From: Clostridiales bacterium Firm_09
Lineage (GTDB): Bacteria; Bacillota; Clostridia; Christensenellales; DTU072
Length of the DNA stretch: 64,000 nucleotides
NCBI GenBank assembly: GCA_001604065.1
Contig: LVAO01000004.1
Coordinates: 1 to 64,000, forward strand
Direction: 5' to 3'
In this document: positions 58,266 to 64,000 of the stretch, one piece after another
Position numbering within the stretch: position 1 is the stretch's first letter
Layout of the letters: every line of letters begins with the position of its first letter
Translations under genes and position numbers: made by a program
Notes under the pieces: generated by a model
What the model saw: the letters and a program-made list of their open reading frames with translations, nothing else
What the model was told of the DNA's origin: nothing
Database searches by the model: none

Positions 58266-60862
58266 TCTACGGAATACCAATCCTTGCCGCTTTTCGCCTC
58301 CGCTATCAGCGGAACCTGAAGCCTGACCGCGTTCTGCATACATTCGACCAACAGTTTTTTGACTTCGGGAACCTCTTGTTCCGGCGCATCAAGAACTAAT
58401 TCATCATGCACCTGCAGGATAAGCTTCGCCTTATAACCGCCTTCCGCAAGCGCCTTGTGCACGTTCAGCATGGCGATTTTGATGATATCGGATGCCGAAC
58501 CCTGCAAGGGCATATTCATCGCGGCGCGTTCGCCGAAGCTTCTGATATTGCGGTTGGGCGACTTCAGTTCCGGGAAGAAGCGCAGCCGTCCTGCAAGCGT
58601 GCGGATGTAGCCCTTTTCTTTGGCGAACGCAACGTTTGTATCCATATATTTTTTGACATCGGGATAGGTCAGAAAATATTTTGTGATAAACTGGCGCGCT
58701 TCATAATTCGAAATTCCGGTATTTCTTGCCAAACCGAATCCGCTTATGCCATATATGATGCCGAAATTGACCGCTTTTGCGTCTCGTCTCTGCACCCTGG
58801 TGACTTCATTGAGGGGAATATCAAAGATTCTGGATGCAGTCAAGGTATGGATGTCGATGTTCTCGTTGTACGCTTTGAGAAGCTCCGGATCCCCTGAAAA
58901 ATGCGCGAGAAGCCGGAGTTCGATTTGTGAATAATCCGCGCTTACCAGCAGGTTGCCGGGCGACGGAACAAACATTCTGCGTATATTCCGCCCCTCTTCG
59001 TTCCGGATGGGAATATTCTGGAGATTGGGTTCGTTGGAAGAAAGCCTCCCTGTTGCCGTCAGACATTGGCGGAAGACCGTATGCACCCTGCCGCTCTTGG
59101 GGTCGCGGACGGCGCGCATGCCGTTGATGTAGGTGGACATCAGCTTGGAAAACATGCGGTACTTCAGTATCTCTTCCACTATGGGATGTTCCAGCTCTTC
59201 AAGAACGCCGGCTGCGACAGAATAGCCTGTCTTCCCCTTGGTCATTCCTGCCGGTCTGAGCCCCAGTTTATCAAAAAGAATAACCGAAAGCTGCTGCGGT
59301 GAATTGATGTTGAAAACCTCTCCCGCCATGGCAAAGATTTTTTTCTGAAGCAGATTCAGCTCTTCCGTGTATCGGTCGCTCAGCTCGCGGAGAACGGTTT
59401 CGTCGATCATGAAACCGGCATTCTCCATATCAAACAGCACGCTGACAAGCGGAAGCTCGATTTTTGCGTACAAATCCGTCAATGACCATTCCTTTAATTT
59501 TTCATCCGCCGTTTCATTCAGACGGAACGCAGCCGCGGTGCATACCTCGCTGCCGCCGAAGCCGGAAGCAAGTTCCGTCAGGCTCGCCGGCACGCGATTG
59601 ACATCAATAAGGTAATATTTGATAAGCAGATCCTCATAGGGAGGCCGGATTTCTATGCCGTATGCGGCAAACCTGTGCATCAAGGCCTTGACATCAAATA
59701 CGATTTTCTGCGCATCGCTCTCCATGACAGATCTGAAACAGCATACAGCTTCATCAGAATTGATCCCCGGATCCAACAGACTCTGGGCGGGTTCAATAAA
59801 ATATTCTGTTCCTTCGTTCAATGCAAAGCGGATGTCCGAACCGATTTCAAGAGAAATCTTATCTATTTTATTGCCCAGTATTGCTTTCAGCTCATCCATG
59901 CTGTTGATTTTCACACGGTTTGCCGCAAAAGGCTTGCCGTTGCAAGCAACGGGCGATGCATCTTCCGGCAAAGCTTGTCCGGAGAGGATCTGCGCCTTGG
60001 GTGCGGCATCTTTGCCCGATTTACGGAAGCGTTCTGCAAGAGAACGGAACTCATAGCGCGCCAGAAGCGCAAAAAAATCCTCGTTGTATTCGTTGCCGAA
60101 AGCCAGCTCTTCCAACCCGCAATCAAGCGGCACATTGGTATTGATGGTCGCAAGCCGTCCGGAAAGATAAACCAACTCTTTGTTTTGGAGAAGCTTATCC
60201 TTGAGCCGGCCCTTGATTTCTTCGATATGAGCATAGAGATTGTCCACGGACCCGAACTGTTCGAGAAGCGCAAGCGCGGTTTTTTCTCCGACACCGGGAC
60301 AGCCCGGTATGTTGTCCGAACTGTCGCCCGCCAGTGATTTGTATTCAATAATCTTTTGCGGAGTCAGATTCTCTTCCGCCAAAGATTCAAGATTGTATAC
60401 TTTGATATCGGTCACGCCGCGTCTGGTGTGAAATACAACCGTATTATGGTCAACCAGCTGCAGAACGTCCCTGTCGCCGCTCACGATTATTGTATCGCAA
60501 TCAAAACGCTTGCCGAACGTGCCGATGATATCATCCGCCTCATAGCCTTCTTTTTCAAGAATCCTGATGTTCATTGCTTTCAGGATTGTTTTCAGAATGC
60601 CGACCTGCGACGCAAGTTCTTCCGGCATCGGCTTGCGCGTCGCTTTGTACCCGTCATACATGCCGTGACGGAAAGTGGGCGCCCTAAGGTCAAATGCCGC
60701 GCCGATATGAGTGGGTCTGTGCTCGCTTATCAGTCTGGCCAGCATGGACAAATAACCGTATACGGCATTGGTATATTGCCCGTCCCGCGTTGTCATCGGC
60801 GGGATGGCGTAGAATGCCCGGTTGATCAGGCTGTTGCTGTCCAGAAGAATGATTTTTGTCAT
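58262..60862 (-). CDS. polA: DNA polymerase I
   Basis: 5' nuclease domain; DYSQIELRLLAHFSGD, RRDAKAVNFGIIYGISGFGLA, LQVHDELVLDAPE; degenerate 3'-5' exonuclease region. Confidence 0.96.
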   Translation of the reverse strand: MTKIILLDSNSLINRAFYAIPPMTTRDGQYTNAVYGYLSMLARLISEHRPTHIGAAFDLRAPTFRHGMYDGYKATRKPMPEELASQVGILKTILKAMNIRILEKEGYEADDIIGTFGKRFDCDTIIVSGDRDVLQLVDHNTVVFHTRRGVTDIKVYNLESLAEENLTPQKIIEYKSLAGDSSDNIPGCPGVGEKTALALLEQFGSVDNLYAHIEEIKGRLKDKLLQNKELVYLSGRLATINTNVPLDCGLEELAFGNEYNEDFFALLARYEFRSLAERFRKSGKDAAPKAQILSGQALPEDASPVACNGKPFAANRVKINSMDELKAILGNKIDKISLEIGSDIRFALNEGTEYFIEPAQSLLDPGINSDEAVCCFRSVMESDAQKIVFDVKALMHRFAAYGIEIRPPYEDLLIKYYLIDVNRVPASLTELASGFGGSEVCTAAAFRLNETADEKLKEWSLTDLYAKIELPLVSVLFDMENAGFMIDETVLRELSDRYTEELNLLQKKIFAMAGEVFNINSPQQLSVILFDKLGLRPAGMTKGKTGYSVAAGVLEELEHPIVEEILKYRMFSKLMSTYINGMRAVRDPKSGRVHTVFRQCLTATGRLSSNEPNLQNIPIRNEEGRNIRRMFVPSPGNLLVSADYSQIELRLLAHFSGDPELLKAYNENIDIHTLTASRIFDIPLNEVTRVQRRDAKAVNFGIIYGISGFGLARNTGISNYEARQFITKYFLTYPDVKKYMDTNVAFAKEKGYIRTLAGRLRFFPELKSPNRNIRSFGERAAMNMPLQGSASDIIKIAMLNVHKALAEGGYKAKLILQVHDELVLDAPEQEVPEVKKLLVECMQNAVRLQVPLIAEAKSGKDWYSVE

Positions 60863-62061
60863 GATTTGGTCTTCTTTGCTTTTAATTCAAGTTTCATGTC
60901 TCCGGGTCGGATCCATCCGATTTTGCGCAACAGTTCGGATAAGGCAAGTGAAATGATTGCAGGAATGACAAACATAAGCAGGAAAATGGCGAGCGCAAGC
61001 ATCCACCAGCTTAAATCCGTTGTCGCTTCTATTGCGCCGAACACACCTACCAGACCGGAGGTTCCCATACCGCCTCCGCTGGCATTGCATTTCAGCTTGA
61101 AAACTACCGTCGCGAGAGGACCCACCACCGCAGAGGCGACCGTCGGAGGAATCAATATCGCAGGGTTTCTCATGATATTTGGGATTTGCAGCATGCTGGT
61201 ACCCAAACCTTGCGCAATAAGACCCGCAACGCCGTTTTCCCTGTAACTGGATACGGCAAAACCGACCATCTGCGCCGCGCAGCCGACTACGGATGCGCCG
61301 CCCGCCAGAAGAAGCATCGGATTATCCTGGTTGGCAAGGGCAATCGATACCCAGATGGCCGCACTGGACGTCGGCATTGTCAGTATCAGGCCCATCACGA
61401 CGGCAATGACGATGCCCATCACAAAAGGGTTCCACTGCATGGAAGAGGCAATGCCATCCGAAAGCAGAACAATCGCTTTATTTACATACGGTGTAACAAA
61501 ATAAATCAGCAGACCGGACAGCAGCATTGCGGTCAGCGGAATCACAACAATATCCAATCCCGTTCTGCCGGAAATGAGCGTGCAGATTTCGCATACGACA
61601 AGCGCTGCGACATAAGCGCTTACGGGATTGCCGATGGCTGCAAGATTAATCTCGGCAAACATGTTGCCTTTTGCGCCGATGAAGCCTGCCGCCATGCAGC
61701 TGAAGATGGTCAGTTTGTCCGCTTTGAGCATATAAGCGATGCCTGCACCGATGCCTGCACCCATCAGGACCTGGGCAACCTTGCCCACCATAATGATAAA
61801 TTTTCCGATCGGAGCAGCTTCACCGACCAGCTTACCAATCTGCACAAGGATGGTGCCCGCAATCAGCGTAGCAAACAATCCCAGCGCCATGCCCGTAAAG
61901 GCGTCGATAAACCAACGCTTGGCCAGCCTTGCAACGATATTGGATTTTTTTGGCGAGTTCTGCGGCTCTGCCGGCATCAAGCCCTTCTCTTCGGAATTCT
62001 GCATGTTCTTTTTTACGTACTGTTTGTACAAAGCCTTTTCTCTTACTGACTGTCCGTTCAC
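60859..62061 (-). CDS. PTS-like sugar transporter IIC component (PTS_EIIC_2 type)
   Basis: ~10 TM segments; GGASVVGCAAQMVGFAVSSYRENG, GMGTSGLVG. Confidence 0.8.
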   Translation of the reverse strand: MNGQSVREKALYKQYVKKNMQNSEEKGLMPAEPQNSPKKSNIVARLAKRWFIDAFTGMALGLFATLIAGTILVQIGKLVGEAAPIGKFIIMVGKVAQVLMGAGIGAGIAYMLKADKLTIFSCMAAGFIGAKGNMFAEINLAAIGNPVSAYVAALVVCEICTLISGRTGLDIVVIPLTAMLLSGLLIYFVTPYVNKAIVLLSDGIASSMQWNPFVMGIVIAVVMGLILTMPTSSAAIWVSIALANQDNPMLLLAGGASVVGCAAQMVGFAVSSYRENGVAGLIAQGLGTSMLQIPNIMRNPAILIPPTVASAVVGPLATVVFKLKCNASGGGMGTSGLVGVFGAIEATTDLSWWMLALAIFLLMFVIPAIISLALSELLRKIGWIRPGDMKLELKAKKTKS

Positions 62062-62079
62062 GCTGAGTCTCCTTTTATG

Positions 62080-63222
62080 TTATGTATGGATATTATTGAT
62101 TGCCTGAAACAGATTTTTCTGTGTCAGATTCTTTTTGTCCTTGATTGCTTCTCCGTCCGTATTGGCCGCCTGAAGGCACAGCGCTTTGAAGAAATCCGAA
62201 AACTTGTACAGGCGGAACCGCTCTACGCCGTAAATTTCGGCATAAGGCTCAAGCCATTTTAAGAATACATCGGCAAGATTCGTATCCGCATTTCCGACTG
62301 CTTTCGCAAGCGCAAGAAGAATTTCGCGCTTGGTTCCGTTGATGCCGAGGATTGCCGACAGCGCCGAAAATACCGTATAATCCTGTTTCTCAAGCGCCGC
62401 AAGCACTTCACGGTCATCCGCCGGATACAGATAGTACCGCATCCCGTCAAGCCTCTCCAACCGGCGCAGGCAGTCATAATAGCCCAGGCGCATATTGTAT
62501 TGAATATGGTCCGTGGAGAAATCCAGCGTCTTGCCGAGCGGTTCCGAAGGGTTGATATACGTGATTTTCACACTCTGGTCGATCACCTTGCGGTGCGGCA
62601 TAGAACTCATGGTGCGCAGCGCTATTATATTGTCAAAACCCTTGCGGATCAAAGGGTTGATGGGCAGATTGTCATAGATTCCGCCGTCCATATATTTTTT
62701 ACCGTTGATAGGTTCTCTACGGAAAGCGGGAAAATAGGCGCTTGCTATCACATAATCTTTGACGGTTCCAGGCGGCATATCTTCTTTGAAGATTTCGATC
62801 GGCGTCCAGCCATCGCTGATGTCGACGGTCACAATACCGAACTCACACGGCGAAGCGCGCAGCTTGTCCTCATTGATGTATTGGTTCAACAGACTGACAA
62901 ACTTATCCGTGGACAGGCCTTTTTCGGATACGACACGTTTCAATTCGCTCCAGATATATTTCAGCGCGCTGACATCGGTCTTTTTTTCGCGGAACCTTGC
63001 CAGATAATATTCGTCCAATCCGAGCGCAGCCGAAGGCGACATGTTGTTCCATAACTGATACAGGAGAGGAAAGTCCCCCTGCGCGACCATCACGCCGTTA
63101 ACCGCCCCGATCGAAGTGCCCATGACGCCTTCAAAGCAGTATCCTTTTTCGAACAGCGCCTTGAGCGCGCCCACATGAAATGCGCCCTTTGCGCCTCCGC
63201 CTTCTAAAACAAGTCCTTGCAT
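62080..63222 (-). CDS. Patatin-like phospholipase family protein
   Basis: LEGGGAKGAFHVGAL, GTSIGAVNG, YMDGGIYDNLPINPL (DG of Ser-Asp dyad). Confidence 0.92.
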   Translation of the reverse strand: MQGLVLEGGGAKGAFHVGALKALFEKGYCFEGVMGTSIGAVNGVMVAQGDFPLLYQLWNNMSPSAALGLDEYYLARFREKKTDVSALKYIWSELKRVVSEKGLSTDKFVSLLNQYINEDKLRASPCEFGIVTVDISDGWTPIEIFKEDMPPGTVKDYVIASAYFPAFRREPINGKKYMDGGIYDNLPINPLIRKGFDNIIALRTMSSMPHRKVIDQSVKITYINPSEPLGKTLDFSTDHIQYNMRLGYYDCLRRLERLDGMRYYLYPADDREVLAALEKQDYTVFSALSAILGINGTKREILLALAKAVGNADTNLADVFLKWLEPYAEIYGVERFRLYKFSDFFKALCLQAANTDGEAIKDKKNLTQKNLFQAINNIHT

Positions 63223-63223
63223 G

Positions 63224-64000
63224 CTATTTTATGACCATCCGGAATTTGAGCGTATGCGCGCGGCGGGGCAGTATTTTGTATTGTTGCTTTGTCATCGCGA
63301 TTGCCGGGATATCGCCTCCTACGCCGCGCTGTTTTCCGTCGATGTTGACGGTAAGATAATCCAGATTTTTGAGTTCATGCAGATGCCTGGCGTTATCCAG
63401 CATTTCCAGCGAATACGGATGAACACTTGCCTCAAAGGGCTTCTCCAATGCAAGAATTTCTATCGATCCGCCCACGTTGAGCATCCTCATTTCGGTATGG
63501 TTGCCGTTCTCCTGCGGATACAGATAATCATGGAGAAAGTCCTCCGCGACACCCTCATATTTTTTAAGAACGGCTGCGGTCGCCCTGTCGCAGTAATTTT
63601 CAAAAGGACCTTTGCCATAGAAGCTCATGCCGTCGATGCCTTCGCGCAGCGCAAAGGTAAAACCATAGCGGACCAATTCTTTCTTGGGTGTGACGGTCAT
63701 TTCGACATCGAACTGTCCGTCCCCGTAGAATTTGTAAAGCGTTCTCAGCTCGCTGACATGCGGCATCTTCCAGGCTATCGCCACATTGACCGTATCGCGA
63801 TCCTTGAAAGCGTTAAAATGCACGGGCTTAAGAGAAAGCATTGCTTTTTTATACCGGTCTACACCCATATACCATTTTGCGAGGCGAAGCTTTACCTGCG
63901 GCATTCTGTCATTATCGATTGTCGCGCGGTGGAAACAGAGACGGAGCGGTTCTTTGAGTTTCTCTTCTCCTTTTTTGTCCAGACTGATAATCTCTCCCGT
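63224..64000 (-). CDS. Beta-galactosidase (GH2) C-terminal fragment, truncated by window edge
   Basis: MSFYGKGPFENYCDRATAAVLKKYEG..YPQENGNHTEMRMLNV typical of LacZ domain 5; reading frame appears to continue past the listed Met to the window end. Confidence 0.85.
   Translation of the reverse strand, partial: TGEIISLDKKGEEKLKEPLRLCFHRATIDNDRMPQVKLRLAKWYMGVDRYKKAMLSLKPVHFNAFKDRDTVNVAIAWKMPHVSELRTLYKFYGDGQFDVEMTVTPKKELVRYGFTFALREGIDGMSFYGKGPFENYCDRATAAVLKKYEGVAEDFLHDYLYPQENGNHTEMRMLNVGGSIEILALEKPFEASVHPYSLEMLDNARHLHELKNLDYLTVNIDGKQRGVGGDIPAIAMTKQQYKILPRRAHTLKFRMVIK

Noticed and set aside
58262-60862. Degenerate 3'-5' exonuclease domain of PolA as a novelty
   Set aside because: Loss of proofreading residues is common in Gram-positive PolA proteins
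1-64000. CRISPR arrays, transposases/IS, prophage genes, rRNA and tRNA genes
   Set aside because: No direct-repeat/spacer periodicity, transposase motifs, phage structural genes or tRNA-like cloverleafs noticed; tRNAscan and CRISPR finders would be needed to exclude fully

Overview
The window is mostly conserved Clostridia/Firmicutes-type housekeeping DNA, probably from a spore-forming lineage (yunB, spoIVB) or one descended from sporulators. Operons run mainly on the minus strand: thiI-nifS-mutS2-pheTS; ribF-truB-nrnA-rbfA-infB-ylxQ-rnpM-nusA-rimP; yqhY-nusB-folD-xseA-xseB-ispA-[ncRNA]-oap-tlyA-nadK-argR-recN-spoIVB; rpsO-pnp; thyA-folA-icd. A plus-strand block holds a large SF1 helicase/nuclease, degV and an apbE/NusG_II/Gx-transporter cluster. 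The standout locus is a ~565-nt gene-sized non-coding element at about 27757-28325 (minus strand) between ispA and a 212-aa multi-pass membrane protein. Position, length, its own promoter, a closing terminal helix, several long-range nested helices and the DxxxD membrane-protein neighbour all point to an OLE (Ornate, Large, Extremophilic) RNA with its partner OAP, occupying the slot where dxs sits in Bacillus. Second most interesting is a 900-aa protein clearly derived from clostridial PurL (FGAM synthase) that has lost the glutaminase catalytic triad and the GKDSMSG-type motif. Its start codon abuts the stop codon of a large InlB-repeat lipoprotein gene. Other leads are a structured leader upstream of yqhY, a solitary helicase with a Vsr/MTES_1575-like nuclease tail, a transglutaminase-like surface lipoprotein, and an ApbE/NusG_II/Gx redox cluster. 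No CRISPR array, transposase, rRNA or tRNA was recognised.
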